64,000 bases of DNA from Fimenecus sp052169395 (GCA_052169395.1 JBQNCN010000001.1:434001-498000), one strand, 5' to 3'; positions 25,392 through 34,825 are shown, counted from the stretch's first letter. Made by a program: numbers and translations. The notes: generated by a model from the sequence alone, not told the origin.

Positions 25392-27221
25392 TTATTTTTT
25401 CTTATTTCTAAACTGACTCTTCATACGAAGTTCGTGTGAAAGAATCTTTTTGCGAAGTCTAAGATTTTCGGGAGTTACCTCCAAAAGCTCATCCTCTTTT
25501 ATAAATTCCATGCACTGCTCAAGCGATAAAACATCGTGCGGAACAAGCCTTAAAGCCTCATCAGAGCCTGCGGCACGGGTATTTGTCATCTGTTTTTTCT
25601 TACAAACATTAAGTGTAATATCCTCATCCTTTGAACATTCACCAACTATCATACCTTCATAAACCTTAACACCTGGACCTATGAACATCCTACCTCTATC
25701 CTGGGTATTGAACAGTCCGTAACCTGTACTTTCACCTGTTTCAGATGCTACAAGAGAACCCCTTTCTCTTGTTTTTATATCACCTTTATATTCTTCATAT
25801 CCGTCAAACAAATTATTCATTATACCGTTTCCGTTTGTATCCGTCATAAATTCTGAACGATAACCGATAAGTCCTCTTGCGGGAATTCTGAATTCAAGAT
25901 GAGTAGCTCCGCCATCTCTTGTTCCCATATTCTGAAGTTCGCCTTTTCTTGCACCGATTTTTTCCATAACCGCACCGACATAGGTTTCGGGAACCTCAAC
26001 TATTAAAAGTTCCATAGGTTCCATAAGTTTGCCGTCTTTATTTTTTTTCAAAATCGCTTCAGGTCTTGAAACCTGAAATTCATATCCTTCACGGCGCATT
26101 GTTTCAATAAGAATTGATAAATGCAGCTCTCCTCTGCCGGATACTTTAAACGCCTCCGTTGTTTCCGTTTCCTCAACCTTCATCGATACATTGGTTTCAA
26201 TTTCTTTAAAAAGTCGATCTCTGACATTTCTTGAAGTTACATATTTTCCTTCTCTTCCTGCAAAAGGACTGTTATTCACAAGAAAATTCATTGAAAGAGT
26301 CGGCTCATCAATTTTTACAAAAGGAAGAGGCTCAATACAACTCGGATCGCATATTGTTTCACCTATATTAAGATCTGAAATACCAGAAACACAAATAATA
26401 TCCCCTGCAACACCCTCTTTTGCATCCACTCTTTTAAGACCCTCAAACTGATAAATTCTTGAAATCTTAACATTTTCCTGTGTTCCATCTGTACGACAAA
26501 GTACTACCTTATCATTTACAGAAAGCTTTCCACGTTCAATTCTTCCAACGCCTATTCTTCCAACATAATCATCATAATCAAGGCTTGAAAAAATACACTG
26601 AAGCGGTTCTTCAATTTCACCCTTAGGTGCCTCAATTTCTTTAATTATTTCTTCAAAGAGCGGTTCCATATTTCCCTCTCTTAAATCCGGATCCTTTGAA
26701 GCATAACCGTCCCTTGCAGATGCATAAATCACGGGAAATTCAATCTGCTCGTCATTTGCACCAAGCTCTATAAATAAATCAAGCACCTCATCTATAACTT
26801 CAGCAGGTCTTGCGCCGTTTCTATCAATCTTATTTACAACAACTATTACCTTTTTATTTAAACCAAGAGCTTTTTTCAAAACAAACCTTGTTTGTGGCAT
26901 TGTACCTTCAAAAGCATCCACAAGCAGCAAAACACCGTCAACCATTGTAAGAATACGCTCAACCTCTCCACCAAAATCAGCGTGTCCCGGAGTATCTACA
27001 ATATTTATTTTTATTCCATTGTGAAATACCGACGTATTTTTAGAGAGAATTGTAATTCCTCTTTCTTTTTCTATATCATTGGAATCCATAACTCTTTCGG
27101 CAACCTCTTCGTTGGCACGGAAAGTACCGCTCTGTCTGAGTAATGCATCAACAAGAGTTGTTTTACCATGATCAACATGGGCAATTATAGCTATATTTCT
27201 TATATCTTCTCTTAACTTCAC
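25392..27221 (-). CDS. typA: Translational GTPase TypA/BipA
   Basis: 609 residues with AHVDHGKTTL (G1), RGITI (G2), DTPGHADFGGEVER (G3) and NKIDR (G4), and the BipA-specific C-terminal region containing MGTRDGGATHLEFRIPARG. It binds the ribosome and assists assembly and stress adaptation. The start is GTG 27219-27221 with AGAGG 6 nt upstream. It is a single-gene unit. Confidence 0.96.
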   Translation of the reverse strand: MKLREDIRNIAIIAHVDHGKTTLVDALLRQSGTFRANEEVAERVMDSNDIEKERGITILSKNTSVFHNGIKINIVDTPGHADFGGEVERILTMVDGVLLLVDAFEGTMPQTRFVLKKALGLNKKVIVVVNKIDRNGARPAEVIDEVLDLFIELGANDEQIEFPVIYASARDGYASKDPDLREGNMEPLFEEIIKEIEAPKGEIEEPLQCIFSSLDYDDYVGRIGVGRIERGKLSVNDKVVLCRTDGTQENVKISRIYQFEGLKRVDAKEGVAGDIICVSGISDLNIGETICDPSCIEPLPFVKIDEPTLSMNFLVNNSPFAGREGKYVTSRNVRDRLFKEIETNVSMKVEETETTEAFKVSGRGELHLSILIETMRREGYEFQVSRPEAILKKNKDGKLMEPMELLIVEVPETYVGAVMEKIGARKGELQNMGTRDGGATHLEFRIPARGLIGYRSEFMTDTNGNGIMNNLFDGYEEYKGDIKTRERGSLVASETGESTGYGLFNTQDRGRMFIGPGVKVYEGMIVGECSKDEDITLNVCKKKQMTNTRAAGSDEALRLVPHDVLSLEQCMEFIKEDELLEVTPENLRLRKKILSHELRMKSQFRNKKK

Positions 27222-27248
27222 ATCATACCTCTCATTTTATAAAATATT

Positions 27249-27277
27249 ATTCTATCACTGCATATAAAAATATTCAA
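27249..27277 (-). promoter_or_regulatory. typA promoter (extended -10)
   Basis: TTGAAT (27272-27277), 17 bp, TAGAAT (27249-27254) preceded by TGA, 27 bp before the GTG start. Confidence 0.65.
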
Positions 27278-27318
27278 TATAGAACAGATTACAGCACTCA
27301 AATATTTTTTTGTTCATA

Positions 27319-27777
27319 TTAGCTTATCTCAATAGTATAAATATAAGCATCCTCAACCGGATTTTCATAAAAATGAGGTCTTTTACAAATACGTTTAAAT
27401 CCCATAACCTCATAAAGTCCTATTGCCTCCAAATTCGAAATGCGTACCTCAAGAGAAACAGTTTTTACCTTATATTGTTTATAATAATTCAAAATCTCCG
27501 TAAGAAGTTTTTTTCCAATTCCTTTTCTTCTATATTTTTTAAAAACAGCAATATCATAAATAAATACCTCATCCGCCGCCATATATGAACCTATATAGCC
27601 TGCAAGCTCATTTTCTATTTCCGCCTTAAAATAAACGGAAACACCATTTGAAAGTTCTTCCATAAGCTGTTTTTTTGAACGCGGACAGGAAAAACATTCA
27701 AACTCAAGTCGCTCCGCATTTTCAAAAAATGAAAAATCTGAAGTATTCACCAAAGATATTTTAAGATTTTGCATCAT
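27319..27777 (-). CDS. rimI: Ribosomal protein S18-alanine N-acetyltransferase (RimI-like GNAT)
   Basis: About 150 residues with a complete GNAT core: VFIYDIAVFKKYRRKGIGKK, whose RRKGIG loop holds acetyl-CoA, then VSLEVRISNLEAIGLYEVMGF as in RimI. It acetylates the N-terminal alanine of ribosomal protein S18, or a related N terminus. It overlaps the polA 3' end by 17 bp (start ATG 27775-27777, with another ATG next to it); the longer open frame upstream is out of family. No strong ribosome site; coupling to polA translation is likely. Confidence 0.85.
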   Translation of the reverse strand: MMQNLKISLVNTSDFSFFENAERLEFECFSCPRSKKQLMEELSNGVSVYFKAEIENELAGYIGSYMAADEVFIYDIAVFKKYRRKGIGKKLLTEILNYYKQYKVKTVSLEVRISNLEAIGLYEVMGFKRICKRPHFYENPVEDAYIYTIEIS

Positions 27778-30298
27778 ACCAGGTTTTTCCCGTACCCTCA
27801 TCTGAAACAAGCTCAACCTTAAGTTTTACAGCACTTTCCATTTCTTCCTTTACAATTTTTTCAGCTTGCTCCTTTTCATCAATAGGCGCCTCCAAAATAA
27901 GTTCATCATGAACTTGCAAAATAAGTCTTGTTGTAAGACCCTCTCTTCTCAATCTATCATACACCCTTATCATTGCAATTTTAATTATATCGGCGGCAGT
28001 ACCCTGAATAGGCATATTTCTTGCCACCCTTTCTCCAAAACCTCTTATCATTGCATTTGATGATGAAAGCTCGGGAAGATATCGTCGTCTTTGAAACATC
28101 GTTTTTACATAGCCGTCTTTTTTCGCATTTTCAATAGTTCTTTTCATAAAGCTTTCAACGCCCGAAAAGTTATGCAAATAGTCATTTATATACTTTCCCG
28201 CAACCCTTGTAGGAACGCCTATATCCTTTCCAAGTGAAAAAGCGCCTATTCCATATACAATACCGAAATTGACAGCCTTTGCATTTCTGCGCATTTCAGG
28301 AGTTATCATATTTTCAGGAAGATTAAAAACCTGTGATGCCGTGTGCGTATGAATATCCACATTTTCATTAAAAGCATACTGCATATTTTCATCATCTGAA
28401 AGATCGGCAAGCACACGCAACTCTATCTGGCTGTAATCTGCATCAATAAGTATACTGTTTTCTGCAGCTACAAAAAACTTTCGCATTTCAGCACCAAGAG
28501 CCGTGCGAACGGGGATATTCTGAAGATTCGGTTCAAGAGAGCTTATCCTGCCCGTTCTTGTTTCAGTCTGATTAAATGTGGTATGAATTCTTCCGTCACT
28601 GCAAACACAGGACAAAAGTCCGTCGCAATATGTGGATTTAAGCTTTGTATAAGAGCGATAGTCTAAAATATATTGTACTATTTCATACTCATCCTTAAGA
28701 CTTTCCAAAACATCGGCAGCAGTAGACGCCTTTTTTCCTTTTTTTTCAATCCCGAGCTTATCATAAAGAATATTTCCAAGCTGTTTAGGTGAATTTATAT
28801 TAAATTTCTCTCCTGAAAGCTCATATATTTTTTTCTGACATTCATAAATTTTTTCAGAAAGCATTTCTGAAAACTCTTTTATTCCTTCAACATTTATCCC
28901 AACTCCCGCAAGCTCCATTGAAGAAAGCACCCGTGCAAGGGGAATCTCAATTTTTTCCAAAAGCTCAAGCTGATTTCGACTGTCTAAAATTTTATAAAAC
29001 ACTTCACAAAGCGGTTTTAAAGCCTCTGTAAACAAGCATTCCCTTTCACTTGAAGCAGTAATTTCATATTCCTCGGCAAGTCTTTCAAGCGTATAATTTT
29101 TTCCATTAGGATTTATAAGATATGCAGCAAGAAGAATATCAAAGCGGACATTTAAAATTTCAAAACCATTTTTTTCAGCATATTTAAAAAGCTCCTTTGA
29201 GTCGCTTAAATATTTTGGAATATCATTATTCTCAAGCAGATTTTTCAATAAATTCATTTCTTCTTTTGAATCACAATTTATTTTTGAAATAACATTTTCT
29301 ACAACTGCAAAGGCTTTTTTCAACTCACCATCTTTAAAAACACAATTAAGATAAAGTTCATTTATAGTTTTTGCCGTTTCTTTAAAATCCTCTTTAACTT
29401 CCAAAGGTTTATCGAGTTCTTTAAAAGTTTCAACATTTGCCGCATTTGAAAGTCCTAAGCGTTCAATGAACTTATACATTTCAAGTGAACGCAAAATAGC
29501 CGCCGCTTTTTCGTTGTCGGCTCCGCTTTTTTCATATTCGGAGTAATCCGTATTTATCGGAACGGCGGTATCTATTACACCCAATGTATAGGAAAGCCTT
29601 GCAAGTTCTTCATTTTCCTTAAGCTTTTTACGCAGATTTTCTTTAATATCAATTTTTTCGAGCTTTTCATAAATCTCATTGAGCGTACCGAATTTCAAAA
29701 TCAGATCGGTAGCGGTTTTAGGTCCGACACCCGGAACCCCCGGAATTTTATCTGAGCTGTCGCCCTGAAGAGCCTTCAAATCTTTTAAAAGTTCGGGAGT
29801 AAGGGAATAATCCTCTTTTACCCTTTCAGGTGTATAAAGTATTGTTTCCTTTGTTGAAGCAAGGCAGACAGTAATTTTATCATCAACAAGCTGAAGGCTG
29901 TCCCTGTCGCCGGTTGCAATATAGCATATATCATCAGACTTTCCCGCTTTAGCCAATGTGCCTAGAATGTCATCCGCTTCAAAACCCTCAACGGACAGCG
30001 TTTTATATCCCAGTGCCTGTAAAAGTTCTTTCAGCACAGGCATTTGCTGCGAAAGCTCAGGCGGCATTGATTTTCTGCCTGCCTTATAGCCGTCATAAAG
30101 CTTATGCCTAAAGGTAGGAGACTTCAAATCAAAGGCAAAGGCTACCGCATCGGGTTTTAAATCTTCTTGCAACTTTAAAAATATATTTAAAAAGCCGTAA
30201 ATAGCATTTGTAAATTTACCGTCCTTTGTCGTCAGCAGCTTAATTCCGAAAAAAGCTCTATTTACTATGGAATTTCCGTCAATTACCAAAAGCTTCAA
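27761..30298 (-). CDS. polA: DNA polymerase I
   Basis: 845 residues. The 5'-nuclease domain (1-290) has DGNSIVNRAFFG and GDRDSLQLVDD. The middle domain (about 300-455) lacks the D-x-E exonuclease residues and is probably inactive for proofreading, as in Bacillus PolA. The polymerase domain has motif A DYSQIELRVLAD, motif B RRNAKAVNFGIVYG and motif C VHDELILE. It fills gaps and removes RNA primers during replication and repair. The start is 3 bp after a small membrane-protein gene. Confidence 0.96.
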   Translation of the reverse strand: MKLLVIDGNSIVNRAFFGIKLLTTKDGKFTNAIYGFLNIFLKLQEDLKPDAVAFAFDLKSPTFRHKLYDGYKAGRKSMPPELSQQMPVLKELLQALGYKTLSVEGFEADDILGTLAKAGKSDDICYIATGDRDSLQLVDDKITVCLASTKETILYTPERVKEDYSLTPELLKDLKALQGDSSDKIPGVPGVGPKTATDLILKFGTLNEIYEKLEKIDIKENLRKKLKENEELARLSYTLGVIDTAVPINTDYSEYEKSGADNEKAAAILRSLEMYKFIERLGLSNAANVETFKELDKPLEVKEDFKETAKTINELYLNCVFKDGELKKAFAVVENVISKINCDSKEEMNLLKNLLENNDIPKYLSDSKELFKYAEKNGFEILNVRFDILLAAYLINPNGKNYTLERLAEEYEITASSERECLFTEALKPLCEVFYKILDSRNQLELLEKIEIPLARVLSSMELAGVGINVEGIKEFSEMLSEKIYECQKKIYELSGEKFNINSPKQLGNILYDKLGIEKKGKKASTAADVLESLKDEYEIVQYILDYRSYTKLKSTYCDGLLSCVCSDGRIHTTFNQTETRTGRISSLEPNLQNIPVRTALGAEMRKFFVAAENSILIDADYSQIELRVLADLSDDENMQYAFNENVDIHTHTASQVFNLPENMITPEMRRNAKAVNFGIVYGIGAFSLGKDIGVPTRVAGKYINDYLHNFSGVESFMKRTIENAKKDGYVKTMFQRRRYLPELSSSNAMIRGFGERVARNMPIQGTAADIIKIAMIRVYDRLRREGLTTRLILQVHDELILEAPIDEKEQAEKIVKEEMESAVKLKVELVSDEGTGKTWYDAKS

Positions 30299-30300
30299 AA

Positions 30301-30492
30301 CTATTCCCCATCCTTTGAATTTTTATTATTATTTTTAGCATATGCAGCTCCAAGTGAAATAAATACTGTAAATAATGAAAAAAATATTATTCCCATTGTT
30401 CTATGCTCTTTTCTTGTAAAGCATATTATAGCCGCTATAAAATAACAAGCTGCAGCTATGTAATTTAAATTTTTTATAACCTTTTTCTTCAT
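30301..30492 (-). CDS. Small two-helix membrane protein, unknown function
   Basis: 63 residues with KKK at the start, two hydrophobic helices (about 8-26 and 33-52) and a Lys/Asn-rich tail. It ends 2 bp before polA and shares its promoter. Only a weak ribosome site is visible. No family recognised. Confidence 0.6.
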   Translation of the reverse strand: MKKKVIKNLNYIAAACYFIAAIICFTRKEHRTMGIIFFSLFTVFISLGAAYAKNNNKNSKDGE

Positions 30493-30526
30493 AATTATAC
30501 CGCTATTTTAATATTATTTTATAATA

Positions 30527-30555
30527 ATTATATCACACTTTATAAATGCCGTAAA
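30527..30555 (-). promoter_or_regulatory. Possible promoter of the polA operon
   Basis: TTTACG (30550-30555), 17 bp, TATAAT (30527-30532) preceded by TGTGA on the minus strand, 35 bp before the small membrane-protein gene. Confidence 0.5.
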
Positions 30556-30556
30556 A

Positions 30557-30586
30557 AAACAAAGGGCTTAAAGCCCTTTGTTTTTA
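30557..30586 (-). terminator. Terminator after the frame-broken secreted-protein gene
   Basis: AACAAAGGGCTT/AAGCCCTTTGTT, a perfect stem, then TTTTT on the minus strand, 15 nt after the stop codon. Confidence 0.92.
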
Positions 30587-30601
30587 ATTCATACATTGAT
30601 A

Positions 30602-31422
30602 TTATGGTTTGTAATTTATAATGCCTGAAACATTATCACTTATTGTCTTACCTTTGCTTATTCGATGAGCCGATTGACTATGAAAAAAATTAAAATGTGT
30701 ATACTCCGAATGTACCAAAAAATTACTTTCTATATCAGGATTTTTCATAATAAATTCTCCCATAATCAAAATTTTGGGCAACGAATATCTTTTTGAATAT
30801 AACAATAAATTTATATCATTGGGCAAATCACACAAAACAGACATATTCTCTGCCGAGGAAATCAATTCTTGTTTTTTCAAATCATCAAAAGAATATTTAT
30901 TAACAATATCCTTTTGAGACTGAGTTTTCCATAAAACTTTTTGAGTTTCTTTAAAACTTGTTATCAGATTAAATGAATTATTATTTGCAGAAAGAGCATC
31001 TCCATATAAAGAAATCTGATCTTTTCCTCTATAAGCAAATCTCATATTTTTCCATTTAAAAACATTAATAACACCATATTTATCTTTTTGTTTATCCCCC
31101 AACTTATATACATACATAGTATTATCAAAATCATTATTAAGATTTGAATACACATAAAGCACTGACGAATGTGCTATAAGCTCAAGTTTCTCTTTAGGAA
31201 TAATCAAAATTTCATCTTCACTCATTCCCGCTTCTTTTAAAACAACGGTAGCCAGTTCCTCGTTCGTCTTATACTTATCTTCTTTTTTTAATGAAATAAT
31301 AGAAATTTCTTTTTCTGATTTTCCAATAATTGTTGTTGCGTTTGATAAAAATCCTACCTGTATAACACCAAACAAAATATTCAATGTCAAAAAACGGATA
31401 ATGATTTCCTTAAAATTTTCAT
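30602..31422 (-). CDS. Secreted protein of unknown function, frame broken in the signal peptide
   Basis: The main frame (30602-31390) encodes about 262 residues of a soluble, unrecognised protein. It lacks a proper start: its only start candidate is a TTG without ribosome site. An ATG at 31420-31422 with GGAAGGTGG upstream begins MKILRKSLSVF, then hits TGA at 31387-31389 in a run of six T's. One extra T would join it to LTLNILFGVIQ..., giving a textbook signal peptide with two lysines and an arginine ahead of a hydrophobic stretch. Promoter and terminator are intact, so the lesion looks recent, a sequencing error, or a slippage site. It is a single-gene unit. Confidence 0.75.
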
Positions 31423-31457
31423 AATACCACCTTCCATTTTCAATTTACTTTATAACA

Positions 31458-31486
31458 AGAATAACTTTTATTAACTATTTTGTCAA
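31458..31486 (-). promoter_or_regulatory. Promoter of the frame-broken secreted-protein gene
   Basis: Minus-strand TTGACA (31481-31486), 17 bp, TATTCT (31458-31463), 36 bp before the ATG at 31422. Confidence 0.65.
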
Positions 31487-31515
31487 TAAGAATTATTTAT
31501 TTTTGTTTAATTTGC

Positions 31516-31725
31516 TCAATTGTCTTCTTTTGAAAAAATCAGTGATATTATCTGCTCTTCTCCCGTTGCCCTTGTTTCAACGGGAATATACCCGAGATAG
31601 TCCCAACCGTTCAAAAGATATTCCTCAATCACATCTTCTGCCGGCTCAAAGGAAGATTTTATCCCCTTTAAATAGCCATATCCCGAAAGCTGAGATTCAA
31701 CTCTTACAAATTCAACCTTTTTCAT
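31516..31725 (-). CDS. Small DUF4177-like protein
   Basis: 69 residues starting MKKVEFVRVES with a central helix and the segment LLNGWDYLGYIPVETRATG, resembling the GWELV-type core of DUF4177 proteins. Soluble, function unknown. It is the last gene of the rbgA-rnhB-yraN run, 9 bp after yraN. Confidence 0.65.
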   Translation of the reverse strand: MKKVEFVRVESQLSGYGYLKGIKSSFEPAEDVIEEYLLNGWDYLGYIPVETRATGEEQIISLIFSKEDN

Positions 31726-31734
31726 CTGGGTCTC

Positions 31735-32088
31735 CTAAAACGCATTTTTAATATAATTTATACTGACGATTTTTTCACCGTCGGCATATACTTCACTTAT
31801 ATCAAAAGCGGAGGATTTAGATGTTTTAAAAGCCGCCAAAAACACGCTCGCAGCCGCTTTTACCCGACGCTGTTTTTCAACGCCGACATTTTCTTTTGCA
31901 GGCAAAAGAGTACCGTTTTGTCTTGTTTTTACTTCAACAAACCGAATAAACTCCCCATCCTCTGCAACTATATCTATTTCACCGACACGCACCCTGAAAT
32001 TTGAAGCTATAATTTTATAGCCCATATCCCGAAGTGCCCTTGCAGTCTCAAGCTCACCGAGCTTTCCTATTTTTTCGGTTTTATTCAA
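31735..32088 (-). CDS. yraN: YraN/UPF0102 family protein (nuclease-like fold)
   Basis: 117 residues with the family core GKLGELETARALRDMGY and NFRVRVGEIDIVAEDG...FVEVKTRQ, where E, D and the EVK triad form a restriction-endonuclease-like active site. The cellular role is unclear. The rnhB-yraN pairing is conserved in many bacteria; here they overlap by 4 bp (ATGA). Confidence 0.9.
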   Translation of the reverse strand: MNKTEKIGKLGELETARALRDMGYKIIASNFRVRVGEIDIVAEDGEFIRFVEVKTRQNGTLLPAKENVGVEKQRRVKAAASVFLAAFKTSKSSAFDISEVYADGEKIVSINYIKNAF

Positions 32089-32690
32089 TGCTTTTCACCC
32101 AAATTTTTTAAAAAGCTTTTTCTATGAATTTCACTTATGCCGAATTGCTTTATTTTTTCATAGTGAAGCTTTGTTCCATAGCCCTTATGCTTTTCAAAGG
32201 CATATTCAGGATATTTTTCAGAAAGCTCAAGCATATACCTGTCTCTTGCCACCTTTGCAAGAATTGATGCGGCGGCAATACTTTTGCTTTTTGCATCACC
32301 CTTTATAACGGTAATTTCAGTAATACCCGTTTTCGGTTCACGGTTTCCGTCAATTAAAAGCAGTGAAGGTTTTATTTTCATACCCTGCACGGCTCTTTTC
32401 ATTGCAAGAAAGGTCGCCTGCAAAATATTTATTTCATCAATTTCTGAAACACTTGCCGTTCCTATTGAAAAACAAACAGCCTTTTCCTTTATTTCATCAA
32501 AAAGCGTCTCACGCTTTTTTTGCGTAAGCTTTTTACTGTCATCAAGCCCTTCCGGCAAATTATTTTCATCCAAAATCACACATGCAGCATAAACATCGCC
32601 TGCAAGCGGACCTCTGCCCGCTTCATCGACACCTGCAACAAAAGCATAGCCCTTATTTATATATTCTTTTTCTAAACTAAAATCAGTCAT
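32085..32690 (-). CDS. rnhB: Ribonuclease HII
   Basis: 201 residues with GVDEAGRGPLAGD (catalytic D22 and E23), LLIDGN with the third acid, and SIAAASILAKVARD with the fourth. It removes ribonucleotides from DNA. It overlaps rbgA by 8 bp and yraN by 4 bp. Confidence 0.95.
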   Translation of the reverse strand: MTDFSLEKEYINKGYAFVAGVDEAGRGPLAGDVYAACVILDENNLPEGLDDSKKLTQKKRETLFDEIKEKAVCFSIGTASVSEIDEINILQATFLAMKRAVQGMKIKPSLLLIDGNREPKTGITEITVIKGDAKSKSIAAASILAKVARDRYMLELSEKYPEYAFEKHKGYGTKLHYEKIKQFGISEIHRKSFLKNLGEKH

Positions 32691-33555
32691 TTATATCATC
32701 CAACGTTATTCTTCCTAAAAGTCCCTTTCTGAATTCCGTCAAAAGCATTTTTGAAACCCTTTCATAATCAGGCTCACCTCCACGAAGCATCATACCCCGT
32801 TTTTTTGCAATTTCGGTAAAGTAGTCAAGCGGGTCGTCGGCATTTTCTTTTGATACTCCATAGCGTGCAGAAAGGGCATTTGGATATTTACAGTTTATAA
32901 ATTTTATAAACTCATAAGCTGCTGTTTCAATGTCAAAAACTTCATCTTTTACCGAACCTATAAAAGCCAGCTTAAAGCCGTCTATTTTATTTTCAATTTT
33001 AGGCATCAGTACTCCGGGTGTATCCGCAAGCAGAATTCCACCGCCTACATCGGCAAAGCTTATATCCCTTGTTACACCCGCTCTGTTTTCAACCTTTTTC
33101 TTTTTTGCACCGCTCATTTTATTGATAAATGAGGATTTACCCGTATTGGGAATTCCCGTTACTATAAGCTTTATGCCGCGATTCATACCATTTTCTTCAT
33201 CTTTTTTTAGTTTTTCCGAGAATGCCTGAGCAACAATCTTTTTAAATCCGTCAATTCCCGATCCGCTTTTTGTATCAAGTGAAAAAGCATAGATACCGTG
33301 TTCTCTAAAATATGACAAAAATCTTTTTGTCTTTTCAGGATCAGCCAAATCTCTCTTATTAAGGACTTTAATAATCGGCTTATTTACCGCAATTTCAGTT
33401 ATATCCTTATTATGTGATGAAAGAGGAGCACGACAATCAAGGATTTCTAAAATACCGTCAAAAGACGATGAAAGTTTTTTCATTTCCTTTAAAGTTTTTG
33501 CCATATGACCAGGAAACCATTGTATGTGTCCCTTTATGTTTTCTTTGTTTTCCAT
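32683..33555 (-). CDS. rbgA: Ribosome biogenesis GTPase YlqF/RbgA
   Basis: 290 residues of a circularly permuted GTPase: NKRD (G4) precedes GIPNTGKSSF (G1) and DTPGVLMP (G3). The N terminus IQWFPGHMAKTLKEM is typical of RbgA, which helps late assembly of the 50S subunit. The start codon follows a terminator hairpin by about a dozen bases, with AGGTGAA between them. Confidence 0.95.
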   Translation of the reverse strand: MENKENIKGHIQWFPGHMAKTLKEMKKLSSSFDGILEILDCRAPLSSHNKDITEIAVNKPIIKVLNKRDLADPEKTKRFLSYFREHGIYAFSLDTKSGSGIDGFKKIVAQAFSEKLKKDEENGMNRGIKLIVTGIPNTGKSSFINKMSGAKKKKVENRAGVTRDISFADVGGGILLADTPGVLMPKIENKIDGFKLAFIGSVKDEVFDIETAAYEFIKFINCKYPNALSARYGVSKENADDPLDYFTEIAKKRGMMLRGGEPDYERVSKMLLTEFRKGLLGRITLDDIND

Positions 33556-33566
33556 ATTTCACCTAT

Positions 33567-33589
33567 AAAAAAGGCGCATAATGCGCCTT
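33567..33589 (-). terminator. Terminator between the second lepB and rbgA
   Basis: AAGGCGCATTATGCGCCTT followed on the minus strand by TTTTTATAGG. The stem overlaps the upstream stop codon and the T-run ends just before the rbgA ribosome site. Confidence 0.88.
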
Positions 33590-34145
33590 ATAATCTAACT
33601 ATTGGTTTAAATCTTGACAGGCTGAAAATCGCCTTACCGACTATATACCGTTTATCAATCAATCCAACTGATTTAAAACGACTGTCGGTTGAATTATTTC
33701 GATTATCTCCCATTACAAAAAGCTTTCCATAAGGAACCTTAAGCGGAAACTGTACGTTGCCGAATTCCTCATTTTTTTCTTTAATATACGGTTCGTTTAG
33801 ACGTTTACCGTCAACTATAATATCACCATTTGCTCTATCAATATCCACAGTCTGTCCACCGACCGCAACAACACGCTTTATCAATATTTCATTAAAAGCG
33901 TTAGGCTGTGAAATAACTACTATATCACCATACTTTGCATTAGGATTCGCTGCAGTCAAAAACAATCTTTCACCTGAATAAAGAGTGTTTCGCATTGAAC
34001 TTCCGTTTACCACAGTTATTTTACCTATAAACATAAAAACAAAACATACGACAATTACAGATGTAGATATAACTGATGCAAAATCATAAAAATGTGAAAT
34101 AAACGGCAATTTTTTATTTTTAATTTTTTCTCTATTTTTTGACAT
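33588..34145 (-). CDS. lepB: Signal peptidase I (second copy)
   Basis: 185 residues: one membrane helix (about 25-45), catalytic S50 in NGSSM, Lys90 in LIKRVVAVGG, and the MGDNRNNSTDSR box. It removes signal peptides at the outer membrane face. It overlaps the first signal peptidase gene by 14 bp; the two are paralogous. Confidence 0.94.
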   Translation of the reverse strand: MSKNREKIKNKKLPFISHFYDFASVISTSVIVVCFVFMFIGKITVVNGSSMRNTLYSGERLFLTAANPNAKYGDIVVISQPNAFNEILIKRVVAVGGQTVDIDRANGDIIVDGKRLNEPYIKEKNEEFGNVQFPLKVPYGKLFVMGDNRNNSTDSRFKSVGLIDKRYIVGKAIFSLSRFKPIVRL

Positions 34146-34725
34146 AGTTCACCGACCATTTTCCAATGGGAAAAATGCGAAAACGCACAACGCCTAAAAT
34201 TTCTCTTTCATCAATAAAACCTACTGCAGAGCTTCGGGAATCAAAAGAATGATTTCTATTATCTCCCATAACAAACACACATCCCTCAGGAACTTTTAAA
34301 GGAAACGCCAAATCAAAAGAGCGGTTTGTCGGTGCAGCTATATAAGGTTCATTTAAAATCTGACCGTTAACAGAAACTGAGCCATCTGCAAAATTTATAT
34401 CAACCGTATCTCCTGCAACAGCAATAACTCTTTTTATCAGCGGTTCATCCTGCTTGGTCGGCTTTACTACAACAATATTTCCACGTTTTATATTGAATTT
34501 CAAAGTGGTTATCGCAAGAACATTACCATCTTTGAGTGTCGGCTCCATAGATGAACCCGAAACACCTACTATTCTTATTAAGAATGTAAATATTAAAAGA
34601 ATTATTATAAGAGCGCTGACAACTGCGGAAATCCACTCATACAGTTTTCTCATTGCCTGTCTTGTTTCTTTCTTTACAGGTGAAACACTTCCCCAATCTA
34701 AATTAAATTGTTCTATTTTTCTCAT
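34132..34725 (-). CDS. lepB: Signal peptidase I (first copy)
   Basis: 197 residues: membrane helix at about 33-51, catalytic S59 in SGSSM, Lys98 in LIKRVIAVAGD, and MGDNRNHSFDSR. Longer cytoplasmic tail than its paralogue. The pair is transcribed from its own promoter downstream of the rplS terminator. Confidence 0.94.
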   Translation of the reverse strand: MRKIEQFNLDWGSVSPVKKETRQAMRKLYEWISAVVSALIIILLIFTFLIRIVGVSGSSMEPTLKDGNVLAITTLKFNIKRGNIVVVKPTKQDEPLIKRVIAVAGDTVDINFADGSVSVNGQILNEPYIAAPTNRSFDLAFPLKVPEGCVFVMGDNRNHSFDSRSSAVGFIDEREILGVVRFRIFPIGKWSVNYVKK

Positions 34726-34759
34726 TTATACACTATCCGTAGTTATATTTAATATTTAA

Positions 34760-34788
34760 ATTTTACTATAAATACGATTAAAACGCAA
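34760..34788 (-). promoter_or_regulatory. Promoter of the tandem signal peptidase genes
   Basis: TTGCGT (34783-34788), 17 bp, TAAAAT (34760-34765) on the minus strand, 34 bp before the start codon. Confidence 0.6.
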
Positions 34789-34790
34789 AT

Positions 34791-34817
34791 AAAACCGCCA
34801 TAAAGGCGGTTTTATTT
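34791..34817 (-). terminator. rplS terminator
   Basis: AAAACCGCC/GGCGGTTTT perfect stem then TATTT on the minus strand, about 10 nt after the rplS stop. Confidence 0.92.
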
Positions 34818-34825
34818 ATAAAATT

